Notes: generated from the sequence alone by a model not told the origin. A stretch of 25,655 bases of DNA from Euryarchaeota archaeon UBA549 (GCA_002495645.1 DAGF01000052.1:1-25655); one strand, 5' to 3'; numbered from the stretch's first letter, positions 1-8,222 are shown. A program made the numbers and translations.

Positions 1-1
1 C

Positions 2-712
2 GTGAAGATTTACTCCGCAGAAGACACGCCTGAGGTGAAGGTGCGCCACAAGATTTGGCAGCGCCTGGTCACCCGTGATGCCAAGAACGAGGATTCACGT
101 GTCGAGATGTTTGACCTGTTGAAGGCCGCTCTGCGAAGCCGGCCTCGCTACATCATCATCGGTGAGATTCGTGGTGTTGAGGGTGCAACGGCCTTCCAAG
201 CCATGCAGACGGGGCACCCGGTTATTGCAACGTTCCACGCATCCTCCATTGTCAAGATGATTCAACGATTCACAGGTGACCCCATCAACGTCCCCATCCG
301 GTTCTTTGACAACCTGAACTTCGCCATTTTCCAAGAAGTCGTCGAAGCACCAGGCGGCGGTATCGCCCGTCGTATCACCGGGATTGACGAGGTCATCGGC
401 TACAACAAGCACAGCGACGGTGTGCTGACTCGTGGTATGTTCGAGTGGGACCCTGTCAAGGACAAGCACTACTTCCGAGGTATGTTCCAGTCCCACCTGC
501 TCGAGAACAAGATCGCCGCCATGGCCGGGTTTGCCAACAAGCGCGATATCTATGATGAAATGCTTCGCCGAGCCGACGCCATTCAACGCATGGCCGATCG
601 GGACTTGACCCATTACGACGACGTGTTTGACCTCCTTGGCCTGTACTATTCCAACGGTTGGGACCACTTTAGTCGAGCCATTGACACCTGGGTTGGCATC
701 AACCACAACTGA
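2..712 (+). CDS. Type IV pilus/archaellum-type secretion ATPase, C-terminal part (FlaI/ArlI-like)
   Basis: The 3' end of a PilT/VirB11-superfamily ATPase that powers assembly of a type IV pilus-like or archaellum filament; it acts as a cytoplasmic hexamer docked on a FlaJ-type membrane protein. The visible 236 residues contain the Asp-box-like IYSAEDTPE (about residues 3-11), the Walker B region RPRYIIIGEIRG (48-58) and the His box GHPVIATFHASS (71-82). The Walker A half lies before the window, so the GTG at base 2 is only an internal codon and the gene is truncated by the window edge. It is followed 12 bases later by a FlaJ-like gene, the normal partner order. Family assignment is solid; whether the machine is an archaellum or another pilus cannot be decided because no pilin/archaellin or accessory fla genes are visible. 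Confidence 0.93.
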   Translation: MKIYSAEDTPEVKVRHKIWQRLVTRDAKNEDSRVEMFDLLKAALRSRPRYIIIGEIRGVEGATAFQAMQTGHPVIATFHASSIVKMIQRFTGDPINVPIRFFDNLNFAIFQEVVEAPGGGIARRITGIDEVIGYNKHSDGVLTRGMFEWDPVKDKHYFRGMFQSHLLENKIAAMAGFANKRDIYDEMLRRADAIQRMADRDLTHYDDVFDLLGLYYSNGWDHFSRAIDTWVGINHN

Positions 713-724
713 GGATGATGAGAC

Positions 725-2527
725 ATGGAGCGCATGCCGATTTGGCAAATCGCCCTTCGTCGGCTGGAAATGCCCGTCCCTCGCTTTCTCGCCCTCTATG
801 TCGCTCCCATTGTCGTGGCGACCTTTTTCATCGCCATCATCATCGTTTTCCTCACAGGTGGCCTGGCTGAAGGTGCGCTCTTTGCTGGCTTCACCGGTTT
901 CCTCTTTGTTCTGATGCTCACGGCCATGTCAGCCCTTGCGGCTGTGGCTTTTCCCTTGCTTGAAGTCCAGCGTTCAGCCACGCTGATTGAAGAAGAAATG
1001 CACATGTTCATCACACGAATGGGCATACTGTCGATTGGAGAAGTGGGCGCTCAGTCCATTTTTGATATCCTCAAGCAAATGCGAGACTACGGTGAATTGG
1101 CCTCAGAGGTCAAGCGGATTGAGACGCTTGTCGACAAATGGCACACCTCCTTGCCTGAAGCGGCTCGTATCGTCGCTCATCAGAGCCCAAGCCCGCTGTG
1201 GTCAGATTTCCTTGACCGAATGGCGTTCTCCATCGAGGCGGGTCAGCCAATTGACGAGTTCATGCGCTCGGAGCAAGAGACCATTGCCGAGCAGTACAAC
1301 ACGCTCTACGACACGCGTTTGGAATCGGTTGACACCCTCAAGGAGATTTACGTCTCGTTGACCACAGCCGGTCTTTTCGGTTTGGTCATTGCTGGTATTC
1401 ATCTCGTTCTGTTCGAAGTGGGCGGCGCGAACGACACGCCGATTGAAGTCGCCAGCCGTCTCCGATTCTTACTCCTCGCTTCGCTGGTGTTTTTGTTCAT
1501 TCAAGTCGCTGCCGTCTTCGCTTTCCGTGCGACCATCCCCAAGGATGCAACGTTTGCTCGTGACGAAATGGACACGCCGTTTCGAATCAATTTCCGACGC
1601 TCACTGTTGCTGTCAGGGGTTATTTCCCTCGGCCTGGTGGTGTTGGCCACGTTCACGCTCATTTGGACGTGGGAGGTCATCACCTCGCAATGGGATAAAT
1701 ACGGCCTGCTGTTCATCGCCTTGCCGTTCTCGCCCCTGCTTATTCCCGCATTGATGGTCCGACGGGAAGAAAATCAAATTCAACGACGAGATGAGACCTA
1801 TCCCGATTTCATTCGCGCACTGGGTGGGACTGCACAAGCACGTTCGGCCGAACCATCGGCCACCATCAAAGCGCTGCGAGGCATTGACTTTGGTATGCTT
1901 GACAATTCCATTGACCGTTTGGAAAAGCGGCTCTCCACTCGCATTGATTCCGACCGAGCATGGGATTACTTCACGGCCGATACCAACTCCGCTGTCATCT
2001 CACGTTACACCCGCATCTACATCGAGGGTTCCCAATCCTCAGGTCAGCCTGCCGGAACTGCTGAAATGGTCTCCAGAAGCGTCGGCAACCTCCTTTCGCT
2101 GCGAAACCGCCGTTCTCTTTCCGCCAACACCATGTGGGGTGTGGCCCTTGGTTTGCTGATTTCAAGCGTCGCATCACTGAACGTGACCACCGCCATCGTT
2201 CTCCAACTGGGTGAAGCCATTGCCGGCGTCGCCAGTGGTTTGGTTGACACCGATGTGGGTGCTCTCTCGGAATTCTCGGGCGGTATTGCCTTGCCCGTGA
2301 TGGAAGACGCATCTTCGGTTGACGATAACATTCGGATGTTCAAAATCATCATTTCATTGTTGATCCTCATGCAGGTGGTGGCCGTTTCCTCAATTGCGAC
2401 CCGTTTGCGAGGTGGAACCCGCACGAGCGCCATCGGACAGATGATTCAACTCACATGGGTAGCCGGCCTTGCTTCGCTGTTCACAGCCATCGTGCTCGAA
2501 CAAGCAAGCAGCATTTTCAGCGTTTGA
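725..2527 (+). CDS. FlaJ/ArlJ-like polytopic membrane platform protein (type II secretion F domains)
   Basis: 600-residue membrane protein forming the platform on which the upstream ATPase works. About nine hydrophobic segments are seen: two near residues 20-45 and 52-78, a middle cluster at about 215-345, and three at the C-terminal end. Two soluble stretches (about 90-210, with TRMGILSIGEVG; and about 350-465, with YPDFIRALGGTAQARSAEPS) match the duplicated T2SSF domains of archaeal FlaJ/TadC. The length fits FlaJ (typically about 550-600). The start ATG follows GAGGATGATGAG, giving an SD-like site 8-12 bases upstream. Tight spacing behind the ATPase indicates one operon. Function is known for the family; the specific filament is inferred only. 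Confidence 0.9.
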   Translation: MERMPIWQIALRRLEMPVPRFLALYVAPIVVATFFIAIIIVFLTGGLAEGALFAGFTGFLFVLMLTAMSALAAVAFPLLEVQRSATLIEEEMHMFITRMGILSIGEVGAQSIFDILKQMRDYGELASEVKRIETLVDKWHTSLPEAARIVAHQSPSPLWSDFLDRMAFSIEAGQPIDEFMRSEQETIAEQYNTLYDTRLESVDTLKEIYVSLTTAGLFGLVIAGIHLVLFEVGGANDTPIEVASRLRFLLLASLVFLFIQVAAVFAFRATIPKDATFARDEMDTPFRINFRRSLLLSGVISLGLVVLATFTLIWTWEVITSQWDKYGLLFIALPFSPLLIPALMVRREENQIQRRDETYPDFIRALGGTAQARSAEPSATIKALRGIDFGMLDNSIDRLEKRLSTRIDSDRAWDYFTADTNSAVISRYTRIYIEGSQSSGQPAGTAEMVSRSVGNLLSLRNRRSLSANTMWGVALGLLISSVASLNVTTAIVLQLGEAIAGVASGLVDTDVGALSEFSGGIALPVMEDASSVDDNIRMFKIIISLLILMQVVAVSSIATRLRGGTRTSAIGQMIQLTWVAGLASLFTAIVLEQASSIFSV

Positions 2528-2570
2528 AGAAGTGGGAACATTCATACTCCTTTTCTTTCAAGTTGGGCTC

Positions 2571-3002
2571 ATGCAAGCCCCCATGCCACCCCCCCAAGCA
2601 GCGGCCTCTCCCTACCAACCCCCAGCAGCCAGCATGGCCAAAGGGAGCATGTACTCCTTCCAGAAGTGGTTGATGATCGGCGCAGCGCTTTTGGTGTTCG
2701 CCACCATCTTTGCCCAATTTCCGCTTTCCTCTTCAGCGCCCGACATTGCCGATTATGACTTGACCGACGCAAAGGAAGAACAGCAATACAGGGATGACGT
2801 GGACAGTTTTGAAGGCCAAGAGGCCCTCTTTGGCGCCATGGCCACCATTTTGCAAGTCAGTGCGTTGACGATGCTTGGCTACGCATTCTTCAGAGAAGCT
2901 CAGGAGGACGAAGGTCAACACGTCGCCGTGCGCATCACGATGATTTTGGCTGGAATCGTTCTGGTGACCAGCATTGTGGGTCGAAGTTTCTCGCTCTTCT
3001 GA
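2571..3002 (+). CDS. Small three-helix membrane protein of the FlaI/FlaJ cluster, unknown function
   Basis: About 143 residues from the ATG at 2571. An earlier in-frame ATG at 2469 lies inside the FlaJ-like gene and is less likely. The N-terminus is Pro/Ala/Gln-rich (MQAPMPPPQAAASPYQPPAA) and probably disordered. Three hydrophobic segments follow: WLMIGAALLVFATIFAQF, a second around ALFGAMATILQVSALTMLGY and a C-terminal one ending VTSIVGRSFSLF. An acidic loop, DLTDAKEEQQYRDDVDSFEG, joins the first two. I recognise no family. Its position 43 bases after the FlaJ-like gene on the same strand suggests an accessory role in the same assembly machine, but this is context only. Its stop is 2 bases from the convergent endonuclease III stop. 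Confidence 0.75.
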   Translation: MQAPMPPPQAAASPYQPPAASMAKGSMYSFQKWLMIGAALLVFATIFAQFPLSSSAPDIADYDLTDAKEEQQYRDDVDSFEGQEALFGAMATILQVSALTMLGYAFFREAQEDEGQHVAVRITMILAGIVLVTSIVGRSFSLF

Positions 3003-3004
3003 CC

Positions 3005-3667
3005 TCAGCGTTTCATCTCTTCACGAATTCGCTTTTTGGTCGCCGCCCAAGAACAGATGGGGCAGGTGGTCAAATCGTGGAAACGGGCGGGGCAATATTC
3101 TCGTCCGAAGAAGATGATTTGCAGATGGAGGTCGTTCCATTTTTCACGTGGGAAGACGGCCTTGAGGTCTTTTTCCGTCTTTTCAACCGTCGTCCCGTTT
3201 GAAAGGCCCCAACGTGCTGCAAGCCGGTGGATATGGGTGTCCACCGGAAAGGCGGGAACATCAAAGGCTTGAGCCATGACCACAGAAGCGGTCTTGTGGC
3301 CGACACCAGGAAGCGCCTCGAGCGCCTCAAAGGACGCTGGAACTTCTCCATCGTGGTGTTCAACCAGCATTTCGGAGAGCCGCTTGATGTTTTTCGCCTT
3401 GGTTGGGGCGAGACCCACTTGACGAATGTCGGCAAGAATGGTGTCCACGTCCAAAGCCGCCATCGCTTCGGCTGAACTGGCTTTGGCGAAGAGGGCAGGT
3501 GTGACCTGATTCACCTTGAGGTCCGTTGTTTGGGCGCTCATCAGGACGGCGACCAGCAACTCAAACGCATTGGTGTGGTCGAGGGGAATGGGAATTTCAG
3601 GGTAGAGCGTTTCCAGTTGCTCTGCGATGATGTCGGCCTTTTCTTGGCGCTTCACAACACCACTCAT
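3005..3667 (-). CDS. nth: Endonuclease III, DNA glycosylase/AP lyase
   Basis: 220 residues, normal for Nth. It removes oxidised pyrimidines and cleaves the abasic site in base excision repair. The helix-hairpin-helix reads LPGVGHKTASVV with catalytic Lys125; the catalytic Asp143 is in FPVDTHIHRLAARW. The C-terminal cluster loop has only Cys192, Cys202 and Cys205 (spacing C-x9-C-x2-C in YCPARFHDLTTCPICSW) and no fourth cysteine, unlike the C-x6-C-x2-C-x5-C of E. coli Nth, so a 4Fe-4S cluster may be absent or use another ligand. The ATG overlaps the stop of the upstream small membrane gene (ATGA at 3664-3667), indicating translational coupling. MutY is unlikely because the Lys/Asp bifunctional signature is present and no MutY C-terminal domain follows. 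Confidence 0.93.
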   Translation of the reverse strand: MSGVVKRQEKADIIAEQLETLYPEIPIPLDHTNAFELLVAVLMSAQTTDLKVNQVTPALFAKASSAEAMAALDVDTILADIRQVGLAPTKAKNIKRLSEMLVEHHDGEVPASFEALEALPGVGHKTASVVMAQAFDVPAFPVDTHIHRLAARWGLSNGTTVEKTEKDLKAVFPREKWNDLHLQIIFFGREYCPARFHDLTTCPICSWAATKKRIREEMKR

Positions 3668-3873
3668 CCTTCGTAGGTTGCGCTGTATTCTTCACCCGTT
3701 TGCCACCCAAAGTAGAGACCAAGGCCGATGGAAAGCAGAGGGATGCCGTTGCAAATCAACGTCTCAAGCGGTTCGCTTTCCGGGCGACCAGCGATGTACC
3801 AAATCAGCAAACCGAGAACAAGTCCAGGAATGACCATCATGCTGCCCATGATGATGGTTCGGAGGGTGCGCAT
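3664..3873 (-). CDS. Small two-helix membrane protein between polX and nth
   Basis: 69 residues with two hydrophobic segments: about 9-27 (MGSMMVIPGLVLGLLIWYIA) and 39-56 (LICNGIPLLSIGLGLYFGW), separated by a short RPESEPLE loop and followed by a polar tail, GEEYSATYEG. No family recognised. It is probably real because it fills the gap between polX and nth on the same strand, and its TGA overlaps the nth ATG by 4 bases. A role in DNA repair cannot be deduced; it may simply share transcription. Confidence 0.65.
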   Translation of the reverse strand: MRTLRTIIMGSMMVIPGLVLGLLIWYIAGRPESEPLETLICNGIPLLSIGLGLYFGWQTGEEYSATYEG

Positions 3874-3916
3874 GATGTTCCCATCCTTCGGTGCGTCAAG
3901 AAGGTGTGCTTTGCTC

Positions 3917-5857
3917 TCAACGAATCAAGCGCCCCGCAAGGTCCTCTCCCGACAAGGCGTTCAAGGTATCAGCAGGCTCAATCCAACCTTTCCGTGCCGT
4001 CATGACGCCGTAGGCGATGTCGCTGAGTCCACGGATGGAATGCGCATCGGGGTTGATAGCGACCGGCACACCAAGGCCTTTGGCGTGTTTGCACAGCCGC
4101 CAGTCCAAATCCAGCCGATACGGGCTGGCGTTGAGTTCAACCGCTTTGAGTCGGCCTTCCTCGTTGTGCTCGGCCATGTGTTCGAGCACGGCAAATAAAT
4201 CCACTTCGTAGCCTTCTCGCCCTTGCAAAATACGTCCTGTAGGGTGGCCGAGGACCGTGGTGGCGGGGTGGTCGATGACGTTGAGCAACTCTTCGGTGTT
4301 CTCGTGTTCATCCCGCCCTCGCCACTTGGTCATGGCGTGGACGCTGGCGACCACATAGTCCAACTCTGCGAGCACATCGTCGGGGTGGTCCAGTTTGCCG
4401 CCTTCAAGAATGTCGGACTCCACACCGTGGAACAAACGGAAATCAACGCCTTGTTCAGCCCACTCAGCGTTGTATTGCTGAATCGTTCTCCCTTGTTCCA
4501 GCAGATCTTCAGCACTCGCTCCGTTGGCGATTTTGAGCGTGGGTGAATGGTCGGCAATACCCAACCAATTCCATCCCATTTTGCGAGCGGTGTCGGCCAT
4601 GACCTCCAGGCTGGCTTCGCCGTCAGAAAGCGTGGTGTGGTTGTGGAGCGAGCCCTTGATGTGGCTTGTTTCGATGAGGTTCGGCAGACCACCGGCTTCC
4701 GCGGCTTGCACTTCGCCCATGTCTTCGCGCAACTCCGGTGGAACATAGGCCAGGTCCAAGTGAGCGTAGATGGCCGCCTCGTCAGCGGCCGTCAGCGAAT
4801 GAACCGCAGCAGCCATGCCTTTCAGGTCACCCGCTTTTGCTTCGGGAATGAGGCCGAATTCGTTCAGCCGCAATCCACGGTCAATGGCCCGCTGACGCAT
4901 GGCGATGTTGTGCTCTTTGCTGCCGGTGAAGTAGGCCAAGGTGAAGGGTTCAACATGCGGGGGCACCAATCGGACCTGAGCGTCAATGGTGCCGCCGGCC
5001 TCCAATTGTTCGTAGTCGTCCCCCCCGATGGCGTCCAACACGTTGGGGTCAATGTGGCCGACGGTGAAGGATTCATCGAAGATGGTTGTGTCGAGGATGA
5101 GGCTGATTTTTGAATCGCCGGCACCTTTGACATCGGCGATGCCCGAGAGGTTCAAGATGGCGTTGGCCACCGTCTCGTGGTCGTCCTCGTCAACGGACAC
5201 GACGACGTCAAGGTCGCCAATCGTGTCTTTTCGTCGTCGTGCACTGCCGGCCAGCGTGGCACGATGGACGCCATCTATGGCCGCAATTTTGCGTTGAAAG
5301 GCTTCACCGTAGCGCAGGCCAATGTCGAGACGTCGACGAGCGCGGAACCGAGAGAGCAACTCAATGCCGTCCAACATGCGCTGTTGGGATTTGGCGCCAA
5401 AGCCCTTCATGGGCGCAATTTGGTTGTTGAGCGCTGCCTCCTTGAGACTTGCAACGGAATCCACACCCAATTCATCCGCCATGAGTTTGATCCGCTTTGG
5501 ACCGAGGCCTGGGATGCCCAGCATTTCAATCAGGCCGGGTGGTGTCGTCGTGTGGAGGTCAACCCAATCATCGGGCCAACGCCCTTCGGTAACCGCTTGG
5601 GTCAAGGCGCTTCCAAGTCCCTTACCGATGCCTTTCATGTCGTAGATTTCCCCACTTGCGACCAATTCGCCGAGGTCCTCGCTCAGGCTGCCCAAGAGAC
5701 GGCTGGCGTTTTGGTAGGAGCGGACACGGAAGACGTTTGCACCTTGAAGTTCGAGCAGCACGGCCACCTGATGCAGGACATTGGCCACTTGGTTGCGAGA
5801 GAAAAAGGGCGGTCCTGATGGCCGTGGTTTGGGGAGAGCAAAGGAGCCGCCTGCCAT
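3917..5857 (-). CDS. polX: Family X DNA polymerase with PHP domain (PolX)
   Basis: 646 residues, slightly longer than the usual 570-580 of bacterial/archaeal PolX because of an about 20-residue N-terminal extension. Order: an 8-kDa-like helix-hairpin-helix domain (residues 20-90; GIPGLGPKRIK at 114-124), the polymerase nucleotidyltransferase core with GSARRRKDTIGDLD (204-217), and a PHP phosphoesterase domain (400-646). The PHP metal ligands all look present: H405/H407 and D412, H437, E480, H507, H538 and D604/H606. The third polymerase carboxylate, normally the Asp of VDxR before LVPPE, aligns with Gln294 in IDAQVRLVPP; Asp292 lies two residues earlier. PolX enzymes fill short gaps in base excision repair, and PHP gives 3'-5' exonuclease activity. 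It heads an operon with a small membrane gene and nth, consistent with repair. The ATG at 5857 is the only upstream in-frame choice. Confidence 0.93.
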   Translation of the reverse strand: MAGGSFALPKPRPSGPPFFSRNQVANVLHQVAVLLELQGANVFRVRSYQNASRLLGSLSEDLGELVASGEIYDMKGIGKGLGSALTQAVTEGRWPDDWVDLHTTTPPGLIEMLGIPGLGPKRIKLMADELGVDSVASLKEAALNNQIAPMKGFGAKSQQRMLDGIELLSRFRARRRLDIGLRYGEAFQRKIAAIDGVHRATLAGSARRRKDTIGDLDVVVSVDEDDHETVANAILNLSGIADVKGAGDSKISLILDTTIFDESFTVGHIDPNVLDAIGGDDYEQLEAGGTIDAQVRLVPPHVEPFTLAYFTGSKEHNIAMRQRAIDRGLRLNEFGLIPEAKAGDLKGMAAAVHSLTAADEAAIYAHLDLAYVPPELREDMGEVQAAEAGGLPNLIETSHIKGSLHNHTTLSDGEASLEVMADTARKMGWNWLGIADHSPTLKIANGASAEDLLEQGRTIQQYNAEWAEQGVDFRLFHGVESDILEGGKLDHPDDVLAELDYVVASVHAMTKWRGRDEHENTEELLNVIDHPATTVLGHPTGRILQGREGYEVDLFAVLEHMAEHNEEGRLKAVELNASPYRLDLDWRLCKHAKGLGVPVAINPDAHSIRGLSDIAYGVMTARKGWIEPADTLNALSGEDLAGRLIR

Positions 5858-5936
5858 ACATGGAAGAGGCTGACGACCCTACACAAAGGTTCGCTCTGGC
5901 CCCCATGTTCAAGAACACAGAGCGACTGGACATCGC

Positions 5937-6263
5937 ATGGTGGATGCGGGACTGGTGGAAGTCGTCGCCGAGGTGTTGTGCGCCTCGTCGGCCATCTTGT
6001 TCACGTTCATCGCCACCTTCTCCCGTTCACCCACCGCTGAGAACATCGTTCAGAACATCATTTTCGTCTTGTTGATCGCCGCTGCTGCCGTCCTCTGGTG
6101 GCTGCCAAGTTTGGGCGGTGAACTGTGGGGCTCGGATTACTTGCCCCGCCCTCTTGCGCTCTTCTGTGTCATTTTGGCCATCTCGGCTCGGATGAACATC
6201 AAAGGAGAGAACGTATCCTTTGGTGCCAACCCTCACAGCATCAACCGTAAATCCGAGGAATAA
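5937..6263 (+). CDS. Small three-helix membrane protein, unknown function
   Basis: 108 residues from ATG 5937, divergent from polX with a 79-base gap. Three hydrophobic segments are seen: about residues 8-28 (VVAEVLCASSAILFTFIATF), 38-56 (IVQNIIFVLLIAAAAVLWWL) and 68-84 (LPRPLALFCVILAISARM). The C-terminus is polar (GENVSFGANPHSINRKSEE). No family recognised and no lipobox or signal cleavage site. Base composition matches the surrounding genes. It may share a transcript with the following membrane protein, but that gene has its own TATA-like box. Confidence 0.7.
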   Translation: MVDAGLVEVVAEVLCASSAILFTFIATFSRSPTAENIVQNIIFVLLIAAAAVLWWLPSLGGELWGSDYLPRPLALFCVILAISARMNIKGENVSFGANPHSINRKSEE

Positions 6264-6322
6264 CCTCGCACAACCTTCCAAATTCAAGGAATTCAACGGC
6301 TTTCGTTCTTGAAGGTGGAATC

Positions 6323-6328
6323 TTTATC
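6323..6328 (+). promoter_or_regulatory. TATA-like box for the 6352 membrane protein
   Basis: TTTATC in the context GAATCTTTATCCC, 27-29 bases before the ATG at 6352. That distance puts the predicted start of transcription at or next to the start codon, the leaderless arrangement common in archaea. No SD sequence precedes the ATG, which agrees. Confidence 0.4.
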
Positions 6329-6351
6329 CCTGTGGATGCCAAGCGACGACC

Positions 6352-7725
6352 ATGACAGATGTTGGTCCCATTCTACCGTACTATTGGGACAAATTCATGG
6401 AAATCAATTTCCAAACGGGCGACACATTGGGTTTGACCTACATCATTTGCTTCCTTTCAATCTTGACGCTGCTTGTCCTCTGTTTCCTGGCTGCATTGAT
6501 TCTCAAAGCTCGCAGCCATGCTCCAGAAAATCGCTTCATGGCGATTCTGCTGCTTGCTGAAGGCTATCGAGTCATGGCTTCATGGTACAATACATACCCG
6601 TTCAGTGCTGAGATGTTACCTGCCATGGAATATTATCGCGTAGGGTGGTATTTCTGCTCACTTTTGTGTTTGTTCATGTACCTGTCCACCGTTTCATTTT
6701 ATCCTCCAAAGCGATTGGATTTCATGGCCAAGGAGAAGATTCGCAACAACCTGTGGTGGGCTCTACCGGTTCTCACCGGCGTGATTATTGCTGCATTGAT
6801 TGCTTCAAGTGGAAGCGTTGTGAATGCCTTTGGAGGAAACTACCACATTGAGTGCACCTCAATTGATGAAGAAGTCATACTCACGGCTACGCCGGGCTCA
6901 CCTCCTATTGAGGCAGGTTGTGTTGAAACGGAGGAAACCTTCCCGTATTCGTGGTTCGTACCCGGTAGTTCTCCAGCAGCGAAATTGTTACTCCTCGCCC
7001 CTCCACTTTCTGCCATTCTCGCCGCCTTTTTCATGCACAGGGCATGGCATCGCTTTGACGAAGAAGACGGCATGGAGAACCAAGCAAATGAAGCCCGCTC
7101 GCTCTTTATTGGCTTTACTGGGAAAGCGACCATCAAAGGATTGCTTGTCCTGTCCATCGTTTACATGACCGCACGGTTTGGCGATTTCAATTTGGCAGAC
7201 TTGGCCTCAATTGAGGGGGATTTACTACCCATCTATCTCTATTGTCTGTATGGATTTATGTTCAGTATTTTGCTTACCGGCATGTTTGAAGGGTTCATGT
7301 TTAGTTATGCTATTCTGAGAAATGACATCCTTGGTATTGATGAACAATTACGGCGAAGCATGTCATGGGGTGTCTTTGTTTTCTCAGGGGCCATTTGTAT
7401 CTTGATTGTAGCAGAGTTGTTGGAAGGCATCATTCCTTACGGCGGCGTTGCCAGCGCGCTGGTGGTTGGTGTTCCGCTCACCGTGATGCGCAAACCAATT
7501 TACAATTCAATTAACCACCTTGCCATCATCTTGATGCCAGAAGCGTTCACGAAAGCAGAACAGAGTTATCTCGAAGCCTATTCTGCTGTCATGGACGATG
7601 GAATTCTTACTGAAAACGAGCGCAAGTTACTCGTCCTTCAAGCCAAGAACCTCAATTTGGATGAGGCACGGGTTGAGTTCTTGGAGCAATGGTACGACAA
7701 TCAACAATCCAATGAAGAAGAGTGA
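6352..7725 (+). CDS. Polytopic membrane protein with histidine-kinase-like 7TM region and TerB-like C-terminal domain
   Basis: 457 residues. About seven to nine hydrophobic segments span residues 28-385, with an extracytoplasmic loop of about 50 residues (155-205) holding two cysteines (IECTSID; AGCVETEE). The segment SYAILRNDILGIDEQLRRSM (about 320) resembles the exit of the 7TM sensor region of some histidine kinases, where a DIDxxIRR-type motif precedes a helix. No kinase domain follows; instead there is a short helical tail, AVMDDGILTENERKLLVLQA (about 415-434) then NLDEARVEFLE, resembling TerB or EF-hand-like domains. The likely role is membrane sensing or envelope stress, by inference. 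The gene is visibly richer in A/T and in TTA/ATT/TAT codons than its neighbours. It ends directly against the convergent NifU-like gene with no intervening base. Confidence 0.8.
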   Translation: MTDVGPILPYYWDKFMEINFQTGDTLGLTYIICFLSILTLLVLCFLAALILKARSHAPENRFMAILLLAEGYRVMASWYNTYPFSAEMLPAMEYYRVGWYFCSLLCLFMYLSTVSFYPPKRLDFMAKEKIRNNLWWALPVLTGVIIAALIASSGSVVNAFGGNYHIECTSIDEEVILTATPGSPPIEAGCVETEETFPYSWFVPGSSPAAKLLLLAPPLSAILAAFFMHRAWHRFDEEDGMENQANEARSLFIGFTGKATIKGLLVLSIVYMTARFGDFNLADLASIEGDLLPIYLYCLYGFMFSILLTGMFEGFMFSYAILRNDILGIDEQLRRSMSWGVFVFSGAICILIVAELLEGIIPYGGVASALVVGVPLTVMRKPIYNSINHLAIILMPEAFTKAEQSYLEAYSAVMDDGILTENERKLLVLQAKNLNLDEARVEFLEQWYDNQQSNEEE

Positions 7726-8061
7726 TCAGACGATTTCTCCTTGGGGCTCACCGTCATCATCGGTGTTGTTGGTGCTTTCTTCGGCTTCCTTGGCCATTTT
7801 TTGGTCGATGAAGGTCCGCATGTATTCTGGAAGTTCACCGTTCACGAAGATGACGTCGTTGACATAGTCCAACTTCTTGAGTGAGTAGTAAATTTGCATC
7901 GCCGTCATGGGCGTGGACGAGCAACCGGTGCATCCACCGTCCAGGGAGAGCATGATGTTTCCATCGGCGGTGTCGATGACGTTGACCACGCCATCGTGCT
8001 CGTCAAGAATTTCTTGAACGGGCCCAATCTCAGCGAGGATTTCCTCCGCTGTGATGCTCAT
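7726..8061 (-). CDS. NifU C-terminal-domain Fe-S cluster scaffold protein
   Basis: 111 residues from the ATG at 8061 (MSITAEEILAEIGPVQEIL). The longer frame reaching 8277 was rejected because the homologous domain starts here and the upstream residues are low-complexity. The signature GGCTGCSSTPMTAMQ places the two cluster-binding cysteines at 44 and 47, as in the C-x2-C of NifU/NfuA C-terminal domains, which assemble and hand over Fe-S clusters in the cytoplasm. The C-terminus adds an acidic tail (EESTNNTDDDGEPQGE). Recipients could include Fe-S proteins anywhere in the cell; no isc/suf genes are adjacent. Confidence 0.88.
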   Translation of the reverse strand: MSITAEEILAEIGPVQEILDEHDGVVNVIDTADGNIMLSLDGGCTGCSSTPMTAMQIYYSLKKLDYVNDVIFVNGELPEYMRTFIDQKMAKEAEESTNNTDDDGEPQGEIV

Positions 8062-8179
8062 GGTCTCTCCACAGGCTCCCCCTCTTTCAACGATTGCCTT
8101 CCGTTCCCTTCGGCTTTGGCTCGGTTTCACTCGTGCTGTGGCCAAACCCCGACAGAGGGTCGTTTTCGGTGGGAACGGC

Positions 8180-8187
8180 TTATGAAG
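8180..8187 (+). promoter_or_regulatory. TATA-like box for the pyrophosphatase gene
   Basis: TTATGAAG, about 40 bases before the ATG at 8223, in an otherwise GC-richer gap of 161 bases between divergent genes. The same octamer occurs before the ABC ATPase gene (TTTATGAAG, 16524-16532). Prediction by eye only. Confidence 0.3.
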
Positions 8188-8222
8188 GGTTCTCAAGTGG
8201 CCGGGGCAACAGGTGTTTATTG

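Noticed and set aside
95..748. Long open frame on the minus strand over the FlaI-like gene
   Set aside because: It lies wholly opposite a well-matched ATPase, and its protein shows no motif and a composition typical of an antisense shadow.
4547..5818. Two plus-strand open frames opposite polX (4547-5113 and 5177-5818)
   Set aside because: PolX motifs are intact across both spans; the opposite-strand proteins have no recognisable domain or start signals.
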